Made by a program: the position numbers and the translations under genes
The notes under the pieces: model-generated
The model's database searches: none
Told to the model about the DNA's origin: nothing
What the model saw: only the letters and a program-made list of their open reading frames with translations
Shown: one piece after another, positions 1-5,111 of the stretch
Position numbering within the stretch: the stretch's first letter is position 1
Layout of the letters: each line of letters opens with the position of its first letter
Assembly: GCA_020793555.1 (NCBI GenBank)
Contig: DQIO01000165.1
Coordinates: 1-5,373 of the forward strand
Source: Methanosarcinaceae archaeon
GTDB lineage: Archaea > Halobacteriota > Methanosarcinia > Methanosarcinales > Methanosarcinaceae
Direction: 5' to 3'
Length of the DNA stretch: 5,373 bases

Positions 1-72
1 GTTGTTTGGAAGTGCATGGATTAAGCAGTTTGGTTGTTTCGGTTTTTAGTCGTAAAATTTTCATTTTTGAGT

Positions 73-92
73 ATTTCATGACTGTATGAAAT
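73..92. repeat. Perfect 7-bp stem-loop near left edge
   Basis: ATTTCAT (73-79) and ATGAAAT (86-92) are exact reverse complements separated by a 6-nt loop. The element lies about 60 bp beyond the stop codon of the ccdA-like gene in the minus direction. No U-tract follows it on either strand, so a terminator role is not supported. A second, weaker hairpin, GGCCA (112-116) with TGGCC (129-133), lies between this one and the gene. The rest of bases 1-152 shows no recognisable gene. Confidence 0.35.
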
Positions 93-136
93 TATGCACA
101 CTTGGAACTATGGCCAATAAGAAGTCTGTGGCCCTG

Positions 137-141
137 AAAAA
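137..141 (-). terminator. Possible U-tract terminator of the redox operon
   Basis: On the minus strand a run of five T residues begins about 11 nt after the TAA stop of the ccdA-like gene. Archaeal transcription commonly ends at short U-tracts without needing a hairpin, so this is the first candidate end of the operon transcript. A five-base run is weak evidence in an AT-rich spacer. Confidence 0.2.
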
Positions 142-152
142 CCTGACAAACC

Positions 153-803
153 TTAAAACATCCTCACAAGATGGTTCGTATAAACCATCCACAGCCCTAC
201 CGCGATCAACACAGCACCAGCAACTCTCTTGATAATCACATCATATTTCGAGATGCCGCCAAGTTTCGCAGATGAGAGGTTTGCTGAATATGCAATGATT
301 AGCATCGGAATAGCAAATCCAAGCGAGTAGACGAAAAGCATCATCGCGCCATAGGTAATATCAGCAGCCATTGCCACAATCGTGAGTATCGTGCCGAGTA
401 TTGGGCCAACACATGGAATCCATATAATACCGAGCGACATGCCCAAAAGCAAACCGCCAAGCAGTCCTTCCTCATTGTTCACACGCAGGGACGATAATCT
501 CCCAAACGCATTGAACACGTTGAGTTCAAAGAGCATTGCCACACCAAACCCGATAATAAATATCTCGGCAATGATGTTAAGATATCCAAGATATGCGTTG
601 AATGTTGAGCCAAAAGCCGAGGTCACAATCCCCATTAAAGTGAAAGAGATTGACAAGCCAAAAACGATAGCTATCGGTCTTAATTTTCCTTTTTCAGTCG
701 AGTATGCAAATATCGCAGGGATAAGCGGCAACACACACGGTGAAGCAACGCTGACAATCCCTGCTATAAATGCTGCGATCGGAGTTACTGTGGGGAGATC
801 CAT
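153..803 (-). CDS. ccdA: CcdA-type cytochrome c biogenesis / thiol:disulfide transmembrane protein
   Basis: This 216-residue, very hydrophobic protein has about six membrane segments (roughly residues 7-33, 42-64, 74-95, 113-143, 151-175 and 189-208). It matches the short CcdA form of the DsbD transmembrane family. Two cysteines sit in the family's signature contexts: C23 in SPCVLPLIP and C131 in IPCVGPILG. In known CcdA/DsbD proteins the equivalent pair alternates between dithiol and disulfide, moving electrons from cytoplasmic thioredoxin to thioredoxin-fold partners outside. The length is normal for CcdA and there are no fused periplasmic domains. The ATG at 803 is preceded by GAGGTG with 5-nt spacing, which supports this start. 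It is the last gene of a minus-strand operon, 24 bp after a thioredoxin-fold lipoprotein that probably serves as a partner. In cytochrome-containing methanogens the likely end use is keeping apocytochrome c or other exported cysteines reduced; that role is inferred. Confidence 0.9.
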   Translation of the reverse strand: MDLPTVTPIAAFIAGIVSVASPCVLPLIPAIFAYSTEKGKLRPIAIVFGLSISFTLMGIVTSAFGSTFNAYLGYLNIIAEIFIIGFGVAMLFELNVFNAFGRLSSLRVNNEEGLLGGLLLGMSLGIIWIPCVGPILGTILTIVAMAADITYGAMMLFVYSLGFAIPMLIIAYSANLSSAKLGGISKYDVIIKRVAGAVLIAVGLWMVYTNHLVRMF

Positions 804-808
804 GATTA

Positions 809-814
809 CACCTC
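809..814 (-). promoter_or_regulatory. Shine-Dalgarno site of the ccdA-like gene
   Basis: GAGGTG on the minus strand lies 5 nt before the ATG at 803, inside the 24-bp gap after the upstream lipoprotein gene. It fits the archaeal anti-Shine-Dalgarno sequence well and fixes the start of the ccdA-like gene. Confidence 0.7.
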
Positions 815-827
815 TTGTATCTTGATT

Positions 828-1265
828 CTACTGTGCTACTGCACTATTAATGGCTTCTGTCAAGGTCGGTTCATTTTTTACACCAATGAATTTGTTGCTG
901 ATGTAACCATTGTCAGTAACAATAATTGTAGTCGGTGCACCGCGTACAAAATAATCATTCCATGCTTGCTGTGATTCAAAGTCTCTGGCCTCCAGAGGCA
1001 CGAGTGTAACCTTGTCACCATACATAGCCTGTATATTATTCAATATGTTATACTGTTTAATACAGGGTGATCCACCTGCAAAGTAGAAGTACAAAATAAC
1101 GACGGAATCATCCTTGGCGATTGCATCCTTTATCAATTGCGTGGATAGCGGTGCTTTCTCAAGTTGTGCATTATCCTGAGCATCTGGACTGTCAGCACAG
1201 CCTGTAACAAGTACGCTAAGTAATAAGATTGAAACCAATATCGCGTTTTTTAGTGTCAATTTCAT
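828..1265 (-). CDS. Thioredoxin-fold lipoprotein lacking the N-terminal active-site cysteine
   Basis: The protein has 145 residues. Residues 1-22 are a lipoprotein signal peptide: Lys near the start, a hydrophobic core, then the lipobox VTGC with C23 as the lipidated cysteine. The mature part has a thioredoxin-like layout: strand VVILYFYFAG, an active-site loop GGSPC (64-68), strand VTLVPLEA, and the cis-proline loop GAPTTII with P111. A canonical CxxC would place cysteines at 65 and 68. Residue 65 is glycine (codon GGA), so only the second cysteine, C68, remains. The protein cannot form the usual intramolecular disulfide. It may work through mixed disulfides, bind a ligand, or be a chaperone-like partner of CcdA. 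It lies 15 bp after the CxxC lipoprotein and 24 bp before the ccdA-like gene, clearly within one transcript. The ribosome binding site is weak: AGGGG overlaps the TAG stop of the upstream gene. The fold call is firm and the exact role unknown. Confidence 0.82.
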   Translation of the reverse strand: MKLTLKNAILVSILLLSVLVTGCADSPDAQDNAQLEKAPLSTQLIKDAIAKDDSVVILYFYFAGGSPCIKQYNILNNIQAMYGDKVTLVPLEARDFESQQAWNDYFVRGAPTTIIVTDNGYISNKFIGVKNEPTLTEAINSAVAQ

Positions 1266-1280
1266 GTTACTTTATAGCCC

Positions 1281-1760
1281 CTATTTATTGTTGTATTCTT
1301 CAATAGCATAATCAAGTGTTTTTGCAAGTGTCTGTTTATCGGTAAGACCAACGAACCTTGCATACTCTCGCTGGGTACTTGTGGTGTTATCGCGTGCCAT
1401 GTAGACATATTGCTCGTTCTCAACACCAACGATCACAAACGTATCAGGTATATATCCTACATTGAAAAAATCAGAAAGTTGCGGACTTTCATCTGTATCA
1501 ATATACATAACAGCAGCCTGCCCCTCATATTCTCCTGCCAGTGCATGAATTATTGGAGCTTGATCCAGACAGGGCTGGCACCACTCAGCACCGATCTTAA
1601 GCAGCACAGGTCCATTCAAAAGTGCTTCGTTGATCTGGCTGATATCCGTTGCCTGAGTTGCAAGGCCATCAACAATTGCCTCGCTACTGTCTTGACCAAC
1701 GCAGCCACTTAGCACCAGAACAGTACCGATCAATATCGTCAAAATAATAGAATTTCTCAT
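1281..1760 (-). CDS. Thioredoxin-fold lipoprotein with WCQPC active site
   Basis: This 159-residue protein starts at the ATG ending at 1760. A longer in-frame start at 1811 exists, but it would put 17 charged or irregular residues before the signal peptide, and only the internal ATG has a strong GGTGA site (1765-1769). Residues 1-19 form a lipoprotein signal with lipobox LSGC, lipidated at C20. The thioredoxin domain follows at about residues 38-155. It contains strand VLLKIGAEW, the active site W60-C61-Q-P-C64, strand AVMYIDTDE, and cis-proline P105 in the YIPDTF loop. The intact CxxC makes it a plausible outer-face dithiol reductase recharged by the CcdA-like protein two genes downstream. 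It is the first gene of the three-gene operon, and 15 bp separate it from the next gene. Its substrates (apocytochrome c, exported proteins) cannot be told from sequence. Confidence 0.88.
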   Translation of the reverse strand: MRNSIILTILIGTVLVLSGCVGQDSSEAIVDGLATQATDISQINEALLNGPVLLKIGAEWCQPCLDQAPIIHALAGEYEGQAAVMYIDTDESPQLSDFFNVGYIPDTFVIVGVENEQYVYMARDNTTSTQREYARFVGLTDKQTLAKTLDYAIEEYNNK

Positions 1761-1764
1761 AGAT

Positions 1765-1769
1765 TCACC
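1765..1769 (-). promoter_or_regulatory. Shine-Dalgarno site deciding the first lipoprotein start
   Basis: GGTGA on the minus strand is 4 nt before the ATG at 1760. It matches the common methanogen ribosome binding sequence and supports the internal start over the in-frame ATG at 1811, which lacks such a site. Confidence 0.65.
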
Positions 1770-1810
1770 GATAGACAATTCAATCCTGATACTAAATATT
1801 CTTCTGTTCA

Positions 1811-1820
1811 CTTATAGGTT
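1811..1820 (-). promoter_or_regulatory. Possible TATA/BRE promoter of the thioredoxin-CcdA operon
   Basis: Read on the minus strand, this stretch is AACCTATAAG preceded by GCAAA, a weak archaeal TATA box with an A-rich BRE-like flank. It would start transcription near 1790, leaving a leader of about 30 nt before the ATG at 1760. An alternative AT-rich box, AATATTTA, lies near 1794-1801 and would give a much shorter leader. If transcription starts near 1790, the in-frame ATG at 1811 lies outside the message. Confidence 0.3.
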
Positions 1821-1914
1821 TTGCGTGGTTTTGACATAATCGGCCATTTGCTGCCAATGGACTCCATAATTAAGTAATAATGGAACCAATGATGATGTGG
1901 GAGAACAGGGAAAA

Positions 1915-2553
1915 ATGTCCAAAACAACAATAGCCTTTGTTATTGTTCTGGTAATGATTGCCACATCCGGTATACTCATACAAAAGATCGTGCTGGATAT
2001 ACGGTGGGCTGAGGATGTGATGTATTTCAATATCTAGTCTGATACACTTGTTCATAGCACGATGATAACAACCGTCCACCCAACCCTTAAAGGCTGGTCA
2101 TGGGACAGGGACAGTTTTGTTGAAACAAACGTATCCCGCAATGTAGAAAATTATCGTTCTTACTAATACAGAACGAACCGATCCCTCAATGTCGAAGCGA
2201 CCCGTTAGGGTGCATACATGCGCTATAAGATATATTTCCCTGATACAAAATATTTCGACTACACCTATGTTTCCGAGTTTGACCTCGAATACGAGCAGAG
2301 CATGGCATGGCATGGCATACTTAGAAAAGTTCGGGGTGTTTAACTGGAACTGGGGCAGTCCCGAATTCAAACTCCCGCAAAGGATCCAGTCACCCTGCCA
2401 GTCGGGTCGGAACTCGTTCAGATCAATGGTGTAGATCATCACGAAACATATGTTGAAAATGGTATAAAGGTGATGTTTTTAGAAAAATTCACAGGTCTTG
2501 ATGAGTATTTTTGGTGGGATGTGTTCTACACAATTCCACAAGGAAAGCATTAG
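1915..2553 (+). pseudogene. Decayed gene for a membrane-anchored protein of unknown family
   Basis: The plus strand starts with ATG at 1915 and encodes a convincing N-terminal anchor (residues 5-26, IAFVIVLVMIATSGILIQKI) before a TAG at 2035. The same frame continues with protein-like sequence to a TAG at 2551, but TAA at 2164 and TAG at 2206 interrupt it. From about 2312 to 2376 the protein-like reading moves to the next frame, including FGVFNWNWGSPEFKLP. It then returns to the first frame with PVTLPVGSELVQING and ends in FWWDVFYTIPQGKH. With shifts and stops repaired the product would be about 209 residues: a short cytoplasmic start, one membrane helix, and an extracytoplasmic, probably beta-rich, aromatic domain. 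I do not recognise the family. It diverges from the thioredoxin/CcdA operon and may once have been a client or partner of it. Coding status is inferred from reading-frame character only. Confidence 0.6.
2301..2318 (+). repeat. Triplicated CATGG microsatellite at a frameshift
   Basis: Three CATGG units in tandem (2301-2315) are followed by a partial CAT. Removing two units (10 bp) joins the upstream frame (…EYEQSMA) directly to the downstream protein-like frame (YLEKFGVFNWNWG…). The repeat expansion is therefore the likely cause of this frameshift in the decayed gene. Confidence 0.6.
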
Positions 2554-2559
2554 TTGGAG

Positions 2560-2639
2560 CATGCAGTTAATTTGAGAGAAAACCTTTTAACTTCTCTAAC
2601 AAACATTCAAGCATTATTCTGTAGTTAGAAAACTGCATG
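2560..2639. repeat. 9-bp inverted repeat enclosing the DUF255 gene leader
   Basis: CATGCAGTT (2560-2568) and AACTGCATG (2631-2639) are exact reverse complements with 62 bp between them. The right arm ends at the first base of the GGGGTT ribosome-binding-like sequence (2639-2644) just before the DUF255 start. A smaller nested hairpin, AGAGAA (2575-2580) with TTCTCT (2592-2597), lies between the arms. If both arms are transcribed, the outer pairing could cover the ribosome binding region. At the DNA level the repeat could instead be a binding site for a dimeric regulator. Confidence 0.4.
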
Positions 2640-2644
2640 GGGTT

Positions 2645-4783
2645 ATGATGATTGAAGAAAATGGATCATTTACTAAAAAGCCTAATCGGCTTATTTCACA
2701 AAAGAGTCCATATCTGATCCAGCACGCATATAATCCGGTGGACTGGTACTTCTGGGGACAAGAAGCTTTTGAAAAAGCAAGGAGTGAGAATAAACCTATT
2801 TTTCTATCAATAGGTTACTCAACATGTCACTGGTGTCATGTTATGGAGAAGGAATCTTTTGAAGATGAAGAAGTGGCAGAACTGATGAATGATGTATTTG
2901 TTTCCATAAAAGTCGATAGGGAGGAGCGACCTGATATAGACAGTTTCTACATGGCAGTATCAACAGCCATGACCGGAAGCGGAGGCTGGCCGCTTAACAT
3001 AATTATGGCACCTGATAAAAAACCGTTCTATGCAGGATCCTACATTCCTAAGAGAAGCATTTTCGAAAAGATCGGTATGATGGAGCTGATACCTCATATC
3101 AAGATCCTATGGGAAAAGCACAGAGAAGACCTTGACAGTCTGGGAGATAAGCTCATTTCTTCACTCAGGGAAGTGTCTGCTGAGGGGAGAGATTTAGAAT
3201 TAGAATTGAATGAAAAGACCCTGCATCATGCGTATGAGCAGCTATTGGGAATGTTTGACGATCAGCACGGCGGTTTTGGTGATGCACCAAAGTTCCCGAC
3301 ACCGCATAATTTGAATTTCCTGCTTCGTTACTGGAAACGGACCGGAAACACGATGGCTCTTCGAATGGTGGTCGAGACCCTCAAAGCGATGAGAATGGGT
3401 GGCATCTACGACCATATTGGCTTTGGTTTCCATCGCTATTCCACAGACTCAAGGTGGCTTGTACCTCATTTTGAAAAGATGCTCTATGATCAGGCTTTGT
3501 TGGCAATGGCGTATACAGAGGCTTATCAGGCTACCGGAACACAGGAATTTGAAAAAACAACAAAAGAGATTTTCACCTATGTTTTACGTGATATGGCCGG
3601 ACTAGAGGGGGGTTTCTATTCAGCTGAAGACGCGGATAGCGAAGGTGTGGAAGGGAGATTCTATATGTGGACTGAAGAGGAAATACAGTCCATACTTGGA
3701 GAAAATGCAAATCCAGCAACTACAATTTTTAATGTTGCCAGACATAGCCATAGCAACGATCTCAGCGAAGAAACATACAGTGGAAGTATGGGTTTGGAGA
3801 ATAATATCCCGCACTTGACAAAATATATTGCTGAGATGGCTTCGAATCATGGAATGAAGGAAGATGAACTTGAAAAATACCTTGAATCTGCCCGCGGGGA
3901 ACTGTTTAATGTACGGGATAGGCGTGTTCACCCGGACAAAGATGATAAGATACTGACAGACTGGAATGGATTGATGATAGCCGCTCTTGCAAAAGGTGCC
4001 AGGGTCTTTGATGAACACGAATATGAGAAAGCTGCAAAAAAGTGTGCGGATTTTATGCTGAAAAGAATGCGCACAAATACAGGGGGACTCTATCACCGAT
4101 ACAGGGATGGTGAATCTGCAGTACCCGGCTTTTTGGATGACTATGCTTTTTTGATATGGGGATTGCTTGAACTCTATGAAACTACTTTTGAGGTATCATA
4201 CCTCAAAAGTTCTCTTGAACTTACCGCTATCCAACTTGAACACTTCTGGGACCAGGAAAATGGCGGATTCTTTTTTACCTCAGATGAAGGTTGGGGAGAG
4301 GAAGAGGACATGCTTTTCCGAAAAAAAGAGATATATGATGGCGCAATCCCGTCAGGAAATTCCGTTTCCATGCAAAATTTGCTCCGCCTTGGAAAAATTA
4401 CCGGAGATCGTGAACTCGAAAATAAAGCGATGCAGATCGCAGGAGCTTTTTACGGGACAGTATCACGTTCACCGGCGGCATACACTATGCTGATGCAGGC
4501 ACTTGATTTTGCAATTGGACCTTCCAGTGAGGTCGTGATAGCCGGCAGTCCAAAAGCAGATGATACAAAGGAGATGTTAGATGCCCTTGGACATGAATTC
4601 ATACCAAATAAGGTGGTTATTTTTCACCCAACTGATGAGGAGTCGCCTGAGATTACTGACCTTGTCAACTACACAGGTGACCTGAAAAGTATAGAAGGCA
4701 GATCAACGGCTTACGTTTGCCACAATTACTCCTGCCAGTTCCCGACTACTGATAAGGAAAAAATGCTGGAGTTGCTTGATTAA
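2645..4783 (+). CDS. DUF255 / YyaL (SPATA20-like) thioredoxin domain protein
   Basis: This 712-residue protein has the length and layout of the YyaL/SPATA20 family. Residues 11-180 form the DUF255 thioredoxin-like domain: the conserved start [20 protein letters not shown], the active site C61-H-W-C64 in [21 protein letters not shown], and GGWPL with cis-proline P116. Residues about 190-625 are an (alpha/alpha)-barrel related to six-hairpin glycosidases and N-acylglucosamine 2-epimerases. Its family blocks include [12 protein letters not shown] (209-220), [10 protein letters not shown] (275-284), [13 protein letters not shown] (322-334), ILTDWNGLM (436-444), GFLDDYAF (495-502) and DGAIPSGNS (565-573). 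A C-terminal segment carries [11 protein letters not shown] with C692 and C697. There is no signal peptide, so it is cytoplasmic. The biochemical role of the family is not established, and both redox and sugar-related activities have been proposed. The start could be either of two adjacent ATGs (2645 or 2648). GGGGTT abuts the first, so the second has slightly better spacing. All family landmarks are intact. Confidence 0.93.
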   Translation: MMIEENGSFTKKPNRLISQKSPYLIQHAYNPVDWYFWGQEAFEKARSENKPIFLSIGYSTCHWCHVMEKESFEDEEVAELMNDVFVSIKVDREERPDIDSFYMAVSTAMTGSGGWPLNIIMAPDKKPFYAGSYIPKRSIFEKIGMMELIPHIKILWEKHREDLDSLGDKLISSLREVSAEGRDLELELNEKTLHHAYEQLLGMFDDQHGGFGDAPKFPTPHNLNFLLRYWKRTGNTMALRMVVETLKAMRMGGIYDHIGFGFHRYSTDSRWLVPHFEKMLYDQALLAMAYTEAYQATGTQEFEKTTKEIFTYVLRDMAGLEGGFYSAEDADSEGVEGRFYMWTEEEIQSILGENANPATTIFNVARHSHSNDLSEETYSGSMGLENNIPHLTKYIAEMASNHGMKEDELEKYLESARGELFNVRDRRVHPDKDDKILTDWNGLMIAALAKGARVFDEHEYEKAAKKCADFMLKRMRTNTGGLYHRYRDGESAVPGFLDDYAFLIWGLLELYETTFEVSYLKSSLELTAIQLEHFWDQENGGFFFTSDEGWGEEEDMLFRKKEIYDGAIPSGNSVSMQNLLRLGKITGDRELENKAMQIAGAFYGTVSRSPAAYTMLMQALDFAIGPSSEVVIAGSPKADDTKEMLDALGHEFIPNKVVIFHPTDEESPEITDLVNYTGDLKSIEGRSTAYVCHNYSCQFPTTDKEKMLELLD
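4184..4210. repeat. Perfect 27-bp palindrome inside the DUF255 coding sequence
   Basis: ACTTTTGAGGTAT (4184-4196) is followed by a single C and then its exact reverse complement ATACCTCAAAAGT (4198-4210). The element covers exactly nine codons, residues 514-522 (TFEVSYLKS), within the barrel domain. In mRNA it would fold into an 11-bp stem with a five-base loop. Confidence 0.85.
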
Positions 4784-4898
4784 AGATCGAACATAGGGTT
4801 TTAAGATCACATCCAATCGGTCGTTGTTTAATTATTGAGATTTTGAATTTGCAGGGAAAATGAGATTTTAATTCTTGAAATCAATCCTGCTAAAAAGA
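4784..4898. other. AT-rich spacer downstream of the DUF255 gene
   Basis: No gene, strong hairpin terminator or RNA gene is visible here. The only structure seen is a short direct repeat: TGAGATTTT at 4836-4844 and again at 4861-4869, each followed by AATT after zero or one base. The spacing is 25 bp. T-rich stretches near 4825-4850 could serve for archaeal termination of the upstream gene. Confidence 0.4.
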
Positions 4899-4906
4899 TT
4901 TTTATG
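4891..4906 (+). promoter_or_regulatory. Probable BRE/TATA promoter of the VOC-methyltransferase pair
   Basis: TAAAAAGA (BRE-like, 4891-4898) is followed directly by TTTTTATG (TATA-like, 4899-4906). Archaeal spacing would place the transcription start near 4926-4932, only about 10-15 nt before the TTG codon at 4941. This supports TTG 4941 rather than the in-frame TTG at 4875, which would lie upstream of the transcript. Confidence 0.4.
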
Positions 4907-4940
4907 TTTATGTGACTCAACAGATAATGGGGTTAATGAG

Positions 4941-5105
4941 TTGCCAACAATTGTACACTTTGAGATCTCAGCAGATGATAGGGAGAGAGCAAACGAATTT
5001 TATGGAAAATTATTTGATAGGAATATCGAATTGTTACCCGGTTCAGTCCCTTACTACCTTATTCAAACCACTTACCTAAATGGCAGTGAGGGTGTTGGAG
5101 GCTGA
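4941..5105 (+). CDS. Truncated VOC-family (glyoxalase/bleomycin-resistance fold) protein
   Basis: The 54-residue product, with TTG read as Met, begins PTIVHFEISADDRERANEFY. It continues as GKLFDRNIELLPGSVPYYLI and ends with NGSEGVGG. This is the first beta-alpha-beta-beta-beta module of VOC-superfamily proteins, usually about 115-130 residues; close relatives start with M-P-T-I-V-H-F, matching the TTG choice. The second module, which completes the fold and the metal site, is absent: TGA follows the family's usual GVGG motif. An in-frame TTG at 4875 would add 22 residues unlike the family and lies upstream of the probable promoter. GGGGTTA (4929-4935) may be the ribosome binding site. The last codons (GGA GGC TGA) form the Shine-Dalgarno sequence of the methyltransferase 6 bp downstream, so the two are probably co-transcribed. 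It is most likely a gene remnant, though a homodimer of half-modules cannot be excluded. Confidence 0.7.
   Translation: MPTIVHFEISADDRERANEFYGKLFDRNIELLPGSVPYYLIQTTYLNGSEGVGG
5097..5101 (+). promoter_or_regulatory. Shine-Dalgarno site of the methyltransferase inside the VOC 3' end
   Basis: GGAGG sits 10 nt before the methyltransferase ATG at 5112 and overlaps the last two sense codons of the truncated VOC reading frame. Its strength supports the ATG at 5112 as the start and suggests translational linkage of the two genes. Confidence 0.6.
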
Positions 5106-5111
5106 TAATTA

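Noticed and set aside
1..60. Possible tail of a plus-strand gene entering from the left edge
   Set aside because: Short open stretches exist in two frames, but none has recognisable sequence and all end within about 90 bases, so no gene can be supported.
382..825. Open plus-strand frame of 147 codons
   Set aside because: It lies antisense to the ccdA-like gene, which has clear family motifs, membrane segments and a ribosome binding site. The plus-strand translation has no recognisable features.
1761..1811. Longer N-terminus for the WCQPC lipoprotein
   Set aside because: It would add 17 residues before a complete lipoprotein signal peptide, has no ribosome binding site, and probably lies upstream of the transcription start.
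1844..1883. Imperfect inverted repeats (CCATT/AATGG and CCATAATT/AATAATGG) in the divergent spacer
   Set aside because: The arms are 5-8 bp with a mismatch in an AT-rich region, which is expected by chance. They were not strong enough to call operators.
2189..2434. Plus-strand frame of 81 codons as an independent gene
   Set aside because: Only its second half (about 2312-2376) is protein-like, and that part fits as a frameshifted piece of the larger decayed gene. The first half is a shadow frame.
2098..2442. Minus-strand frame of 114 codons
   Set aside because: It is antisense to the decayed plus-strand gene. Its composition is irregular, it has no ribosome binding site, and it shows no motifs.
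2342..2460. Similarity of the decayed gene to cytochrome oxidase subunit II (WNWG, then LPVGSELVQING)
   Set aside because: The phrases are faintly reminiscent, but no copper-binding His/Cys cluster follows and the order does not match. The likeness is too weak to name a family.
4875..4940. 22-residue N-terminal extension of the VOC frame from TTG 4875
   Set aside because: The extra residues do not resemble VOC proteins, the stretch contains the probable promoter, and family members begin at the equivalent of TTG 4941.
4927..5080. ATG-initiated frame overlapping the VOC fragment
   Set aside because: It opens with ATG and stays open for about 50 codons, but the translation has no family resemblance while the overlapping VOC frame does.
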